Assembly: GCA_025062095.1 (NCBI GenBank) | Contig: JANXAZ010000001.1 | Span: forward strand, 98,500-162,499 | Direction of reading: 5' to 3' | Source: Geminicoccaceae bacterium | Lineage (GTDB): Bacteria; Pseudomonadota; Alphaproteobacteria; Geminicoccales; Geminicoccaceae | Length of the DNA: 64,000 bases | Shown here: in pieces, positions 48,878-57,351 of the stretch | Layout: every line of letters begins with the position of its first letter | Position numbering within the stretch: position 1 is the stretch's first letter | Position numbers and translations under genes: made by a program | The notes under the pieces: model-generated | Seen by the model: only the letters and a program-made list of their open reading frames with translations | Database searches by the model: none | Told to the model about the DNA's origin: nothing

Positions 48878-49118
48878 CGCGCGTTCGGCTCGAGACGGTT
48901 GCGCGGACGTCCGAGAGGAGTCCCGGCGGACGAGAGCCGCGGGCGAACCTCGGGCACCCGAGACGTCCGCCGTCGGCGGCCAATGCCACCGCCCGCCGTC
49001 GTCTTGTCAAGCACCGCTGCGGCCACCGAGCCCTCGCGTCCGTGCCGCGGCGGAAGCGCAGGCCTCGGCCGGAAGGCGGCGAGCGCCGCCGCGAGTCCGC
49101 GGCGGTCCCGCGCCGGGC

Positions 49119-50468
49119 TCAGAGCGGCAGGCGGACGACCGCCTTGAGCCCGCCCTTGGCGGACCGGTCGAGGGTCAGCTCGCCGCCGTGGCCGAGCACG
49201 ATGTCGCGCGCGATCGCGAGGCCCAGGCCCACCCCGCCGGTTTCGCGCGAGCGCGACTGGTCCAAGCGCACGAAGGGTTGCAGGACCCGCTCGCGCTGGT
49301 CCTCGGGGATGCCGGGGCCGTCGTCCTCGATCGCGATCTCGACGTGCGCGCCGCTGCGCCGGGCGCTGATCCCGATCCAGCGGCCGTAGCGACAGGCGTT
49401 GTCGACGAGATTGGACAGGCAGCGGCGAAACGCGAGCGGCCGCACCGGCGCCTCGAGCTCCGGCTCGACCGCGACCTCGGTGGCGAGGCCGCAGCGCGCC
49501 GCCCGCTCGCCCATGCTCGCGAGCACCGGGGCCAGCGCGATGCGCTCGATCGGCTCGCGGTTCTCGCCCCGCGCGAAGGCGAGGTAGTCTTCGACGAGCT
49601 GCGCCATCTCGTCGACGTCGGCCTTGAGCTCCCGCACCGCCGGGTCGTCGCCGTCCATCAGCTCGAGGGCGAGCTTCATGCGGGTGAGCGGCGTGCGCAG
49701 ATCGTGGCTCACGGCGGCGAGCATCTCGGTGCGCTGAGCCACGAAGCGGTTGATGCGCTCGCGCATCTGATTGAAGGCCTGGGCGGCGGCGCGCACCTCG
49801 GAGGCTCCCTGCGGTCGGAAGGGACCGGGGTCGCGGCCCTTCCCGAAGCTCTCGACCGCGCGCGCGAGCCGCCGGATCGGCCGGATCTGGAGGCGCATGA
49901 AGTGGATCGCGATCAACAACAGGACCACGGAGGCGCCCACCATCCACGCGAGGAGCAGCCCCGTGGTGGTCGCGGTCACCCGCTTGCGCGAGCCGAGTAC
50001 GCGCAGAAGACCGTCTTCGAGCTCGACGTAGATCGCGATCCGTTCGGGGTCCACGGGCCGCAGATCGACGAGGAAGGGACGATCGAGCGCGGTTTCGAAC
50101 GCTTCGACGATCTTGTTGTCGATGTGGGCGAGAAGGCCCCCCTGCATGCCGGCCGCGCGCGCCGCACCTTCGAGCTTGCCTCCCGGCTCGAAAGAGAGCC
50201 GGAGATCGAAATTGCGTCGCGCCTGGTCGAGGAGCCGCGCGCGGGCCTCGGGATCGCGGGTCTGCTCGAGCGTCTCGACGAGGAACGCGACCTCGCCCGC
50301 CACGCCGGTGGCGAGCCAGCGGGTCACGACGTCCCAGTGCCGGTTGTAGAAGACGATCGTCAGCAGAACTTGCAGAAGGACGACCGGCAGGACGACGATC
50401 AGAAGCGAGCGGCCGAAGAGGGAACGCGGGACGATCGTGCGATGCAAGAAACGCCGGACCGGACCCAT
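49119..50468 (-). CDS. EnvZ-like sensor histidine kinase
   Basis: A 449-residue membrane kinase. Order: transmembrane helix 1 (about residues 20-40), a periplasmic domain of roughly 120 residues, helix 2 (about 167-190), HAMP linker, then HisKA with the phosphorylated histidine in AAVSHDLRTPLTRM and HATPase_c with NLVDNACRYG (N box), DDGPGIP and GGVGLGLAI. It follows the OmpR-like regulator by five bases and should be its partner. The signal sensed is unknown. Confidence 0.93.
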   Translation of the reverse strand: MGPVRRFLHRTIVPRSLFGRSLLIVVLPVVLLQVLLTIVFYNRHWDVVTRWLATGVAGEVAFLVETLEQTRDPEARARLLDQARRNFDLRLSFEPGGKLEGAARAAGMQGGLLAHIDNKIVEAFETALDRPFLVDLRPVDPERIAIYVELEDGLLRVLGSRKRVTATTTGLLLAWMVGASVVLLLIAIHFMRLQIRPIRRLARAVESFGKGRDPGPFRPQGASEVRAAAQAFNQMRERINRFVAQRTEMLAAVSHDLRTPLTRMKLALELMDGDDPAVRELKADVDEMAQLVEDYLAFARGENREPIERIALAPVLASMGERAARCGLATEVAVEPELEAPVRPLAFRRCLSNLVDNACRYGRWIGISARRSGAHVEIAIEDDGPGIPEDQRERVLQPFVRLDQSRSRETGGVGLGLAIARDIVLGHGGELTLDRSAKGGLKAVVRLPL

Positions 50469-50473
50469 TCGGC

Positions 50474-51166
50474 TCAGCCGTCGACACGCAGCACGTAGCC
50501 CGCACCGCGCAGCGTCAAGAGCCAGCGCGGCTGACGCGGATCCTCTTCGATCTTGCGCCTGAGCCGTACCATCTGGACGTCGACCGCGCGATCCGAGCCG
50601 GAGATGCCGGCGCGGGCGGCGAGCTCGGCGCGGCTGAGGGCGCGGCCCGGGCGCAGCGCGAGGCTCTTGAGAAGCGCCGCTTCGCTCGCGGTCAGTCGGA
50701 CGGGAACACCGTCGCGCTCGAGCACGAGGGCGCGGGTGTCGAACCGGTACGGGCCGAAGCGCACGACACCGCCCGCGGCCGCGAGCGCGGCGGGGGAGCG
50801 GCGCAGGATGCTCGCGATGCGCAACAGGAGCTCGCGCGGCTCGAACGGTTTGACGAGATAGTCGTCGGCGCCGGATTCGAGGCCGCGGATGCGGTCCTCG
50901 GGCTCGCCGCGCGCGGTCAAGAGCAAGATGGGAACGCTGAAATCGCGCCTCAGTTCGGCCGTGAGCTCGATCCCGTCCCGGTCCGGGAGCATGACGTCGA
51001 GCACGAGCAGATCGAAGACCATGCGCGACAGCGCCGCCCGCGCCGAGGCCGCATCCGCGGCGAGCGAGACGAGATGGCCGTGCTGGACGAGATAGCGCCG
51101 CAAGAGCTCGCGCAGGCGGGCATCGTCGTCGACCACGAGGATGTGCGGAGTGGAAAGCGAGGTCAT
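50474..51166 (-). CDS. OmpR-family response regulator (PetR-like)
   Basis: A 230-residue two-domain regulator. The receiver has acidic residues VDDDAR near residue 13, the phospho-acceptor aspartate in LLVLDVMLPDRDG (about residue 56) and lysine in DDYLVKPFEP. The C-terminal winged-helix domain ends with DVQMVRLRRKIEEDPRQPRW. The downstream kinase is its likely partner. In Rhodobacter and relatives the MarR-OmpR neighbours are called PetP-PetR; by gene order this may be the equivalent, but that is inference. Confidence 0.93.
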   Translation of the reverse strand: MTSLSTPHILVVDDDARLRELLRRYLVQHGHLVSLAADAASARAALSRMVFDLLVLDVMLPDRDGIELTAELRRDFSVPILLLTARGEPEDRIRGLESGADDYLVKPFEPRELLLRIASILRRSPAALAAAGGVVRFGPYRFDTRALVLERDGVPVRLTASEAALLKSLALRPGRALSRAELAARAGISGSDRAVDVQMVRLRRKIEEDPRQPRWLLTLRGAGYVLRVDG

Positions 51167-51176
51167 GGCCGCGCCT

Positions 51177-51701
51177 TCAGCCCTTGGCGGGCTCCTCGAG
51201 GCGCGGGGACGCGCTGTGCGCGAGCTCGCCCAGGACTCGCTCGAAACCGGCGACCGCCTCCGCCCCGGCGCTCTGAAAGGCGCGCCGCAAGCCGCGCTTG
51301 CGCGGCTCGGCGAGGCTCTCGACCAGGCTCGCGCCGCGCTCGCTCAGCCGCAGCACCCGCCGCCGGCGATCCGTCCCGTGCTCGCCGCGGAGCACGAGCC
51401 CCCCGGCCTCGAGCGCGCGGAGATGGCGCGACACCGATTGCTTGGGCAGGCTCAACAAGGAGGCGAGCTCGTGCGCGGTGATCCCGGGACGGCGCCGCAA
51501 CAGCCACAGGATGTCGAGATCGCGCTCGTCGAGCCGGGCCGCGCGCAGGGCCGCCGCGGAGCGCGCGGCGAGCCCGCGCTCGGCGAGCAGCAGCAGTTCG
51601 AGCGCGCGTTCGAGCTCGGCATCGCGCAAGAACAGAGGGCTCGCCCGGCCGGCCATGCGAGTGGCGAGGAACGCTGCTTTCGAGGTCGCGTTGACACTCA
51701 T
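51177..51701 (-). CDS. MarR-family transcriptional regulator (PetP-like)
   Basis: A 174-residue winged-helix regulator. The DNA-binding region covers about residues 55-120 (ITAHELASLLSLPKQSVSRHLRALEAGGLV), followed by the beta-wing RGEHGTDRRRRVLRLSERG, both characteristic of MarR. It is ten bases upstream of the OmpR-like gene on the same strand and divergent from ilvE. Its position beside an OmpR-family gene recalls PetP. Ligand and targets are unknown. Confidence 0.9.
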   Translation of the reverse strand: MSVNATSKAAFLATRMAGRASPLFLRDAELERALELLLLAERGLAARSAAALRAARLDERDLDILWLLRRRPGITAHELASLLSLPKQSVSRHLRALEAGGLVLRGEHGTDRRRRVLRLSERGASLVESLAEPRKRGLRRAFQSAGAEAVAGFERVLGELAHSASPRLEEPAKG

Positions 51702-51773
51702 GCCGCGCGATGTTAGCGAACGCAATCCCGAATACCAAGGCCTGCTCTTCCAAGTCCCCCGAGGCGCTGCGCG

Positions 51774-52631
51774 ATGGCCGATCTCGTGCCCTTCGACGAC
51801 CGCGACGGTTGGATCTGGTTCAACGGCGAATTCGTTCCCTGGCGGGAAGCCAAGATCCACGTCCTCACCCATGCGCTGCACTACGGCAGCTGCGTGTTCG
51901 AAGGCGAGCGTTGCTACAACGGCAAGATCTTCAAGAGCCGCGAGCACAGCCAGCGGCTGATCGACAGCGCGCGCATGCTCGGCTTCGAGGTCCCCTACAC
52001 GGTCGAGGAGCTCGACGCCGCCAAAGCCGCCACGGTCGCCAAGATGGGCTTCAAGGATTGCTACGTGCGTCCGCTCGCCTGGCGCGGCTCGGAACAGATG
52101 GGCGTTTCGGCGCAGCGCGCGCGCATCCACGTGGCCATCGCCTGCTGGGAATGGGGCGCGTATTATCGGGACCTCAAGCTCACCCGCGCGATCTACGATC
52201 GGCCGGCGCCGAACACCGCACCGGTGCACGCCAAGGCGGCCGGTCTGTACATGATCTGCACGCTCTCCAAGCACGCGGCCGAGGCCAAGGGCTTCGGCGA
52301 CGCGCTCATGCTCGATTATCGCGGATACGTCGCGGAGACGACGGGAGCCAATATTTTCCTCGTCATCGACGGGGCGCTGCATACGCCTCTGCCCGACTGC
52401 TTCTTGAACGGCATCACCCGGCAGACGGTGATCGCCATGGCCAAGGAGCGGGGGATCCCGGTTTTCGAGCGGCACATTCTTCCCGAGGAGCTGCGCTCGG
52501 CCCAAGAGGTCTTCGTGACCGGCACGGCCGCCGAGATCACTCCTGTGCACGCGATCGACGATCTCGTCTACCAGACCGGACCGATCACCCGCCTGCTCAT
52601 GGACGATTTCCACCGCCTCACGCGCGGCTGA
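51774..52631 (+). CDS. ilvE: Branched-chain amino acid aminotransferase
   Basis: A 285-residue fold-type IV PLP enzyme that transaminates leucine, isoleucine and valine. Diagnostic pieces are THALHYGSCVFEGERCY near residue 32, the PLP lysine in HAKAAGLYM near residue 155, EAKGFGDALMLDYRGYVAETTGANIF, and the PLP-phosphate loop GTAAEITPV. Slightly short for IlvE but normal for this alphaproteobacterial subgroup. Divergent from the MarR gene with 72 bases between them. Confidence 0.93.
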   Translation: MADLVPFDDRDGWIWFNGEFVPWREAKIHVLTHALHYGSCVFEGERCYNGKIFKSREHSQRLIDSARMLGFEVPYTVEELDAAKAATVAKMGFKDCYVRPLAWRGSEQMGVSAQRARIHVAIACWEWGAYYRDLKLTRAIYDRPAPNTAPVHAKAAGLYMICTLSKHAAEAKGFGDALMLDYRGYVAETTGANIFLVIDGALHTPLPDCFLNGITRQTVIAMAKERGIPVFERHILPEELRSAQEVFVTGTAAEITPVHAIDDLVYQTGPITRLLMDDFHRLTRG

Positions 52632-52671
52632 ACCGCCGGCGCGCGCGCCGCTTCCGAGCGGCGGGGGCGGC

Positions 52672-53169
52672 TCAGGCCGAGCCGGCGGTGTTCGTGCGCG
52701 CCGCCTGCTGCGCGAGACGGCGCCGGTAGAGGGTGGCGAAATCGATCGGGTCGAGCAGAAGCGGCGGCAGACCTCCATCGCGCGTCATATCGGCGATGAT
52801 TCGCCGCGCGAAGGGGAAGAGGATGCGCGGGCATTCGATCAGGAGCAGCGGCTGGATGGCATCCTCGGGGATGTTCGCGAGCATGAACACCCCGCCGTAG
52901 GCGAGCTCGAGCAAGAAGAACGGGGTTTCGCCTGATTTGGCATCAATATTGATCTGAAGAACCACTTCGTAATGCTGCTCGCCGACTTGGCGCGCGTTGG
53001 TGTCGACCGAGATCTGGATCTCCGGTCGCGGCTGGCCCGGGGCCAGGCCCATGGGCGCCCGCGGGTTCTCGAAGGAGAGATCCTTGACGTATTGGGTGAG
53101 GATCGACAGTCGCGGCTGGTTCGCCTGCGCCTCCTCGCCCGCACCCTTGGGCGCGTCCGCCTCGCTCAT
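52672..53169 (-). CDS. secB: Protein-export chaperone SecB
   Basis: SecB is the cytosolic tetrameric chaperone that hands unfolded precursors to SecA. The 165-residue protein has the family blocks LTQYVKDLSFENP near residue 28, EVVLQINIDAK, and CPRILFPFARRIIADMTRDGGLPPLLLDPIDF near residue 115. It lies tail-to-tail with ilvE and near timA and mltA, the standard alphaproteobacterial setting. Confidence 0.97.
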   Translation of the reverse strand: MSEADAPKGAGEEAQANQPRLSILTQYVKDLSFENPRAPMGLAPGQPRPEIQISVDTNARQVGEQHYEVVLQINIDAKSGETPFFLLELAYGGVFMLANIPEDAIQPLLLIECPRILFPFARRIIADMTRDGGLPPLLLDPIDFATLYRRRLAQQAARTNTAGSA

Positions 53170-53200
53170 CCTCGCTTCCTCGGTGTGGTGGACTCGGGGG

Positions 53201-53737
53201 TCAAAGGGCTCCGCCGGGCTCCAGCCGCAAGCGGACCGCATCCAGATTTCCCACTTCTCGTCCCGTCAGACAACGGATGAACCCCCAATGCGTGATCACC
53301 GCGATGCGCCGGGGGTCCTCGAAGCGCGACGCGCGTTCGAGGAAGCGACGCGCACGCGCGTGCAGGCTGGCCATGCTCTCGATCGTCCCGCCCCACCACA
53401 GAGGCTCGAGCCGGCCGAAATCGAGATGCGGCCATTCGGCCGCGAGCCGTTCGGGCGGGCTGCCCTGATCGCAGGAGAAAGCGCAGCGCTCGCGCACCAA
53501 GGGCTCGACTTCGATCGGCACCCCGAGCTCCTCGGCGAAGATGACCGCGGTCTGTACGGCGCGCCGGTAGGGACTGGTGAGCAGCCGCGCGATGCCGAGC
53601 CCTTCGAGCCGGCGCGCCGCGATGCGCGCGGCGGCCGCTCCCTCGGCAGTGAGCGGCGGATCGGGCAGGCCGGGATCGACGCGGCTGGCACCGAAGCGGC
53701 GGTTCCACTCCGATTCCGCGTGGCGGACGAGCAACAT
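53201..53737 (-). CDS. Histidine phosphatase family protein (phosphoglycerate mutase-like)
   Basis: A 178-residue member of the histidine phosphatase superfamily. The catalytic RHAE motif is near the N-terminus (LLVRHAESEWNRR), the conserved arginine in TSPYRRAVQTA, and the second histidine in VITHWGFIR. The substrate cannot be predicted; such small proteins include sugar-phosphate, alpha-ribazole phosphate and protein phosphatases. It lies upstream of secB on the same strand with 31 bases between. Confidence 0.88.
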   Translation of the reverse strand: MLLVRHAESEWNRRFGASRVDPGLPDPPLTAEGAAAARIAARRLEGLGIARLLTSPYRRAVQTAVIFAEELGVPIEVEPLVRERCAFSCDQGSPPERLAAEWPHLDFGRLEPLWWGGTIESMASLHARARRFLERASRFEDPRRIAVITHWGFIRCLTGREVGNLDAVRLRLEPGGAL

Positions 53738-53790
53738 GCGCGGATCTCCCTCGAGCCGTGTGCGGCGTTCGGCGCGACCACGCCGCCGCT

Positions 53791-53819
53791 TTGTTTTCGC
53801 GCGCAGCCCCTTATATGAT
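53791..53819 (+). promoter_or_regulatory. Putative sigma-70 promoter of timA-mltA
   Basis: TTGTTT (53791-53796) and TATGAT (53814-53819) are separated by 17 bases and lie about 84 bases before the timA ATG. The -10 matches the consensus at five of six positions and stands out in a GC-rich region. Confidence 0.45.
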
Positions 53820-53902
53820 CGTGTCGACCACCCCGAGCCATCCCGTGCGACGGCAAGCGTCAGCGGCCGGCCGCGGCGCGGATCTCTGAAGCGAACACGA
53901 CG

Positions 53903-54592
53903 ATGTCCGACGGCTTCGCCATCCTCGACATCCTCTTCTTCGCCGTCGTCGCGGCGTTCGTCGCCCTGCGCCTGCGCTCGGTGCTCGGCAAGCGCACCGG
54001 CCACGAGCGCCAGCGCCCGCCGCGAATCCAGCCTCAGCCGGCACCGGTGGGCAGCGAGGCGAGCGAGAAGGTGGTACCTCTGCCCGAGCGCCGGCGGGCC
54101 CCGCTCGAGGAGACGCCCATCGCGGCGGATGCCGCACCCGACATCAAACAGGGGCTGACCCGTCTGCGCTTGGCCGATCCGAGCTTCGACCTCGACCATT
54201 TCCTGAACGGCGCGCGCACCGCCTTCGCGATGATCGTCGAGGCCTTCGCCAGAGGCGACAAAGCCACCCTCGAACCGCTCCTCGCTCCGTCCGTCTTCGC
54301 GAGCTTCGCGGCGGCCATCGACGAGCGCGCGCGCCTCGGCCAGACGCTCGAGACCCGGCTCGTCGCGATCAGCGGCGCGGAAGTCCTGGCCGCCGATCTC
54401 GAGGGACCGATCGCGCGGATCACCGTGCGCTTCACGAGCGAGCAGAGCAATTGCACCCGCGACGCGTCGGGCCGCATCGTGGAAGGTGATCCCGACACCG
54501 TCGAGACCGTCGTCGACGTCTGGACCTTCGAGCGCGACATCCGCTCGCCCGATCCCAATTGGCTCCTGGTCGAGACCCGCTCGGGCGCGTGA
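53903..54592 (+). CDS. timA: Tim44/TimA family membrane-associated protein
   Basis: A 229-residue protein with an N-terminal membrane helix (residues 6-22), a proline- and charge-rich linker (about 30-75) and a C-terminal Tim44-like domain of NTF2 fold. Alphaproteobacterial TimA is related to mitochondrial Tim44 and sits between secB and mltA, as here. Its role is thought to concern membrane protein assembly but is poorly known. Its stop overlaps the mltA GTG start. Confidence 0.88.
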   Translation: MSDGFAILDILFFAVVAAFVALRLRSVLGKRTGHERQRPPRIQPQPAPVGSEASEKVVPLPERRRAPLEETPIAADAAPDIKQGLTRLRLADPSFDLDHFLNGARTAFAMIVEAFARGDKATLEPLLAPSVFASFAAAIDERARLGQTLETRLVAISGAEVLAADLEGPIARITVRFTSEQSNCTRDASGRIVEGDPDTVETVVDVWTFERDIRSPDPNWLLVETRSGA

Positions 54593-55917
54593 TCGTCCGA
54601 CGCGCGCTCGCGGCCGTCCTCCTCCTCGCCGCGATCGCCGCCCTCGCGCTGTGGTGGTTCCGGCCGCGCCCGCCCGCCGAGCCCGCGCTCGTCCTGCGCG
54701 CCGCGCGCTTCTCCGATCTTCCCGGCTGGGACGAAGACGATCCGCGGCCGGCCCTGGAAGCCTTCGCCCGCTCCTGCCGGCTCCTCGAAGGCCGCCGCGC
54801 GGACGAAACCTTCGCCCGCGATCCCGCCTTCGGACGGGTGGGCGATTGGCGCGCCTCGTGTTCCGCCCTGCACGGTCCCTTCGCCGATGCGCGAGCGGCG
54901 CGAGCCGCGCTCGAACGGCTTTTCCGGCCCTGGCTCGTCACCGATCGCGGCGAGGCCCGCGGCCTCGTCACGGGCTATTTCGAGCCGATCCTGGAAGGGG
55001 CCCGAACAGCGGATGCGATTCGTCGCTATCCGATCTACCGCAGACCCGACGACCTCGTGGTGGTCGAGCTCGGCCGCTTCGATCCGACGCTCGAAGGTCG
55101 ACGCATCGTCGGGCGGGTCGAGCAGGGGCGCCTGCTTCCCTATTACACGCGCGCCGAGATCGACGGCGGAGCGCTCGCGGGCCGCGGCCTGGAGCTCGCT
55201 TGGGTGGACGATCCGATCGCGCTCTTCTTTCTCCACGTCCAGGGCTCGGGTCGCATCCGCCTGGCCGAGGGCGGCGAGCTCCGCGTCGGCTACGCCGAGC
55301 AGAACGGCCATCCCTATCGCGCGATCGGCCGCGACCTCGTGGAAGCGGGAGAGCTCGCCCGCGAGGAGGTGTCGATGCAGCGCATCGAAGCCTGGTTACG
55401 GGCGCATCCCGAACGCGCCTTCGCGTTCCTCCACAAGAACCCTTCGTACGTGTTCTTCCGCGAGCTCGGCCTGCCCCCCGATGCACCGGGGCCGCTCGGA
55501 GCCCAGGGTGCGCCTTTGACCCCGCAGCGCTCGCTCGCCGTCGATCGTCGCTTTCTGCCCTTGGGAGCGCTCCTGTGGCTCGATACGGAGGCACCGTTCC
55601 CGGACGGCGCGCGATCGCTGCGCCGGTTGGTGGTCGCGCAAGATACGGGAGGAGCCATCCGCGGTCCCGTGCGGGGCGATCTCTTCTGGGGCAGCGGTCC
55701 CGAGGCCGAGCATCTCGCCGGACACATGAAGAGCCCCGGTCGGCTGTGGTTGTTGGTGCCGACGGGGCTCGATCCCACCCGGCCGGTGCGGCACCGGGGG
55801 CGCCAGCGGCGCGGAAGCGAGGCCTCGCGGCCTCGCTTCGGCGCGGTGCGACCTCAGCGTACGACCTCGGCCGTGGGTTTGGGCGTGCTCGCCGTCTCCG
55901 GCGGCAGGATCGGATAG
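54589..55917 (+). CDS. mltA: Membrane-bound lytic murein transglycosylase A
   Basis: MltA cleaves glycan strands to 1,6-anhydro muropeptides. The 442-residue protein has a signal-anchor helix (residues 5-22), the MltA domain (GLVTGYFEPILEG, HVQGSGRIRL, GYAEQNGHPYRAIG) and the 3D domain with catalytic aspartate in VVAQDTGGAIRG and GDLFWGSG. The C-terminal 40 residues after LWLLVPTGLD are Arg/Gly-rich and unconserved in appearance, running on until a stop 64 bases inside the convergent peroxidase gene. The GTG start overlaps timA. Confidence 0.92.
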   Translation: MIVRRALAAVLLLAAIAALALWWFRPRPPAEPALVLRAARFSDLPGWDEDDPRPALEAFARSCRLLEGRRADETFARDPAFGRVGDWRASCSALHGPFADARAARAALERLFRPWLVTDRGEARGLVTGYFEPILEGARTADAIRRYPIYRRPDDLVVVELGRFDPTLEGRRIVGRVEQGRLLPYYTRAEIDGGALAGRGLELAWVDDPIALFFLHVQGSGRIRLAEGGELRVGYAEQNGHPYRAIGRDLVEAGELAREEVSMQRIEAWLRAHPERAFAFLHKNPSYVFFRELGLPPDAPGPLGAQGAPLTPQRSLAVDRRFLPLGALLWLDTEAPFPDGARSLRRLVVAQDTGGAIRGPVRGDLFWGSGPEAEHLAGHMKSPGRLWLLVPTGLDPTRPVRHRGRQRRGSEASRPRFGAVRPQRTTSAVGLGVLAVSGGRIG

Positions 55918-56903
55918 ACGACGGCGGGCGGCGTCCCGGTCAGGCTCTCGAGGAAGGCGGCGATCTTCTCGACCTCTTCGCTGTTCAGCTCCCGGCCGAG
56001 CTGGGCCGAGCCCATGATCGCCACCGCCTGGCGCAGGTCCCACACCTGCCCGGAATGGAAGTAGGGCGCGGTGAGCGCGATGTTCCGCAGAGGCGAGGCG
56101 CGGAAGACGTACTCGTCGCCCGGTGTCCGGGTGACCATGAAGCGTCCCTTGTCGGTCTCGGGCAGGACCTCCGCGCCCGGCCGTTGGATCACGCCGAAGG
56201 GATAATAACCCTGGCCTCCGAGATTGATGCCGTTGTGGCAGGCGGCGCAGCCGGTGTCCATGAAAAGCGCCAGGCCTTCTTTCTGCACCGGGGTCAGCGC
56301 CTCTTCGTCTCCGTTCAAATAGGCGTCGAAGGGAGAGGGAGTGAGGAGCGTCGCTTCGAACGCTTCGATGGCCTTGGCCATGTTGTCGAACGTGACGGGA
56401 TCTTTGTCATCGGGGAAGGCGGCCTTGAACCATTCGACGTATCGAGGCATCGATTTCAAGGTGGCGACCACGCGCTCGGGCGTGTTCGCCATCTCCACGC
56501 TCGCCTGAATCGGTCCTTTGGCCTGTTCCTTGAGATCCGCGGCGCGGCCGTCCCAGAACTGCGCCTCGTTGAACACGGCGTTGAACACCGTGGGCGCGTT
56601 GCGCGGGCCTTTCTGCCAGCCGTGACCGATCGACGTCGGCAGATTGTCGTCGCCGCCCGTGGCCAGGTTGTGACAGGAGTTGCACGAGAACACGCCGGAA
56701 GCGGAAAGCCGCGGATCGAAGAAGAGAGCTTTGCCGAGTTCGATCTTCTCCTTGGTGATCCGATTGCCTTTGACCGCCGGCACGGTCGAGGGCAACGGCT
56801 TGAAGAGTTCGAGCGCGCGCTGGCGCAGCTCGGTCGCCGGGGCGCCCGCCGCTCCCGCGACCAGCGCCGCGATCGCCGCCGCGGCGAGAGACAGAATGCG
56901 CAT
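55854..56903 (-). CDS. Di-heme cytochrome c peroxidase (MauG/CcpA family)
   Basis: A 349-residue periplasmic peroxidase that reduces H2O2 with electrons from cytochrome c. A signal peptide covers about residues 1-23 (LSLAAAAIAALVAGAAGAPA). Two heme-binding motifs are present: CNSCH near residue 60 and CAACH near residue 205. A methionine-containing stretch (LRQAVAIMGSAQLG) near the C-terminus may ligate the high-potential heme. A perfect FNR box and a suitable -10 precede it, pointing to low-oxygen control. AAGGAG supports the ATG. Confidence 0.93.
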   Translation of the reverse strand: MRILSLAAAAIAALVAGAAGAPATELRQRALELFKPLPSTVPAVKGNRITKEKIELGKALFFDPRLSASGVFSCNSCHNLATGGDDNLPTSIGHGWQKGPRNAPTVFNAVFNEAQFWDGRAADLKEQAKGPIQASVEMANTPERVVATLKSMPRYVEWFKAAFPDDKDPVTFDNMAKAIEAFEATLLTPSPFDAYLNGDEEALTPVQKEGLALFMDTGCAACHNGINLGGQGYYPFGVIQRPGAEVLPETDKGRFMVTRTPGDEYVFRASPLRNIALTAPYFHSGQVWDLRQAVAIMGSAQLGRELNSEEVEKIAAFLESLTGTPPAVVYPILPPETASTPKPTAEVVR

Positions 56904-56933
56904 GACGCGTCTCCTTGCAAACAACGCGCGGCT

Positions 56934-56939
56934 ACTATC
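56934..56939 (-). promoter_or_regulatory. Putative -10 element of the cytochrome c peroxidase gene
   Basis: GATAGT on the minus strand lies where a class II FNR-activated promoter should have its -10: about 31 bases downstream of the centre of the FNR box at 56961-56974. Predicted transcription start is near 56926. Confidence 0.4.
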
Positions 56940-56960
56940 GTCCCTCGCGCTCGCGTCGCT

Positions 56961-56974
56961 TTGATCCGGATCAA
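56961..56974 (-). promoter_or_regulatory. FNR/FixK-type box upstream of the cytochrome c peroxidase gene
   Basis: TTGATCCGGATCAA is a perfect palindrome and an exact match to the FNR consensus TTGAT-N4-ATCAA. Its centre lies about 64 bases before the ATG and about -41 from the predicted start, the classical activating position. It predicts induction at low oxygen by an FNR, FnrL, FixK or Anr-type protein; no such regulator gene is in the window. Confidence 0.75.
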
Positions 56975-57063
56975 AAACGCGGCGTTTTCCGCCGCCCCGT
57001 GGTCTCGCGCGCGCCCGGCGGCCCGCGCTCGCCCGCCGCCCCGCGCTTTTCGGCGCGCGGCCG

Positions 57064-57351
57064 TCAGAGCGCACGCGAGAGGGTGGCGTGCGGCAATTCG
57101 ATCGAGACGGCGAGCAACGACATGTCGGCTTCGCGCTCGACCTCGATCTTGATCCTGCGCTCGTCGATCGGCACGTATTTGCGAATGACTTCCAGGATCT
57201 CGCGCTGCAGAAGCGGCAAGAAATCCGGCTGGCCACGGGTCAGCGGGCGCTCGACCGCGAGGATGACCTGCAAGCGTTCTTTCGCGCGTGCGGCGCTGCC
57301 GGTGCTGCGCCCGGGACCGCGGAAGAGATCGAAGAGGTCCTTGAGCTTCAC
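57064..57351 (-). CDS. minE: Cell division topological specificity factor MinE
   Basis: MinE stimulates MinD ATPase and sets up pole-to-pole oscillation, keeping the Z-ring at midcell. The 95-residue protein has the N-terminal MinD-activating part (AKERLQVILAVERP near residue 21) and the C-terminal topological domain with ILEVIRKYVPID. The GTG start overlaps the minD stop (GTGA). It is the last gene of minC-minD-minE. Confidence 0.94.
   Translation of the reverse strand: MKLKDLFDLFRGPGRSTGSAARAKERLQVILAVERPLTRGQPDFLPLLQREILEVIRKYVPIDERRIKIEVEREADMSLLAVSIELPHATLSRAL

Noticed and set aside
49015..49020. TTGACA on the minus strand as -35 of the maf-coaE-dnaQ unit
   Set aside because: The hexamer is perfect, but the position 17 bases downstream reads GGCGGG, with no acceptable -10 within 16-19 bases.
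52646..52663. Six-bp inverted repeat between convergent ilvE and secB as a bidirectional terminator
   Set aside because: The stem is short, there is no T-run on either side, and such stems are frequent in this composition.
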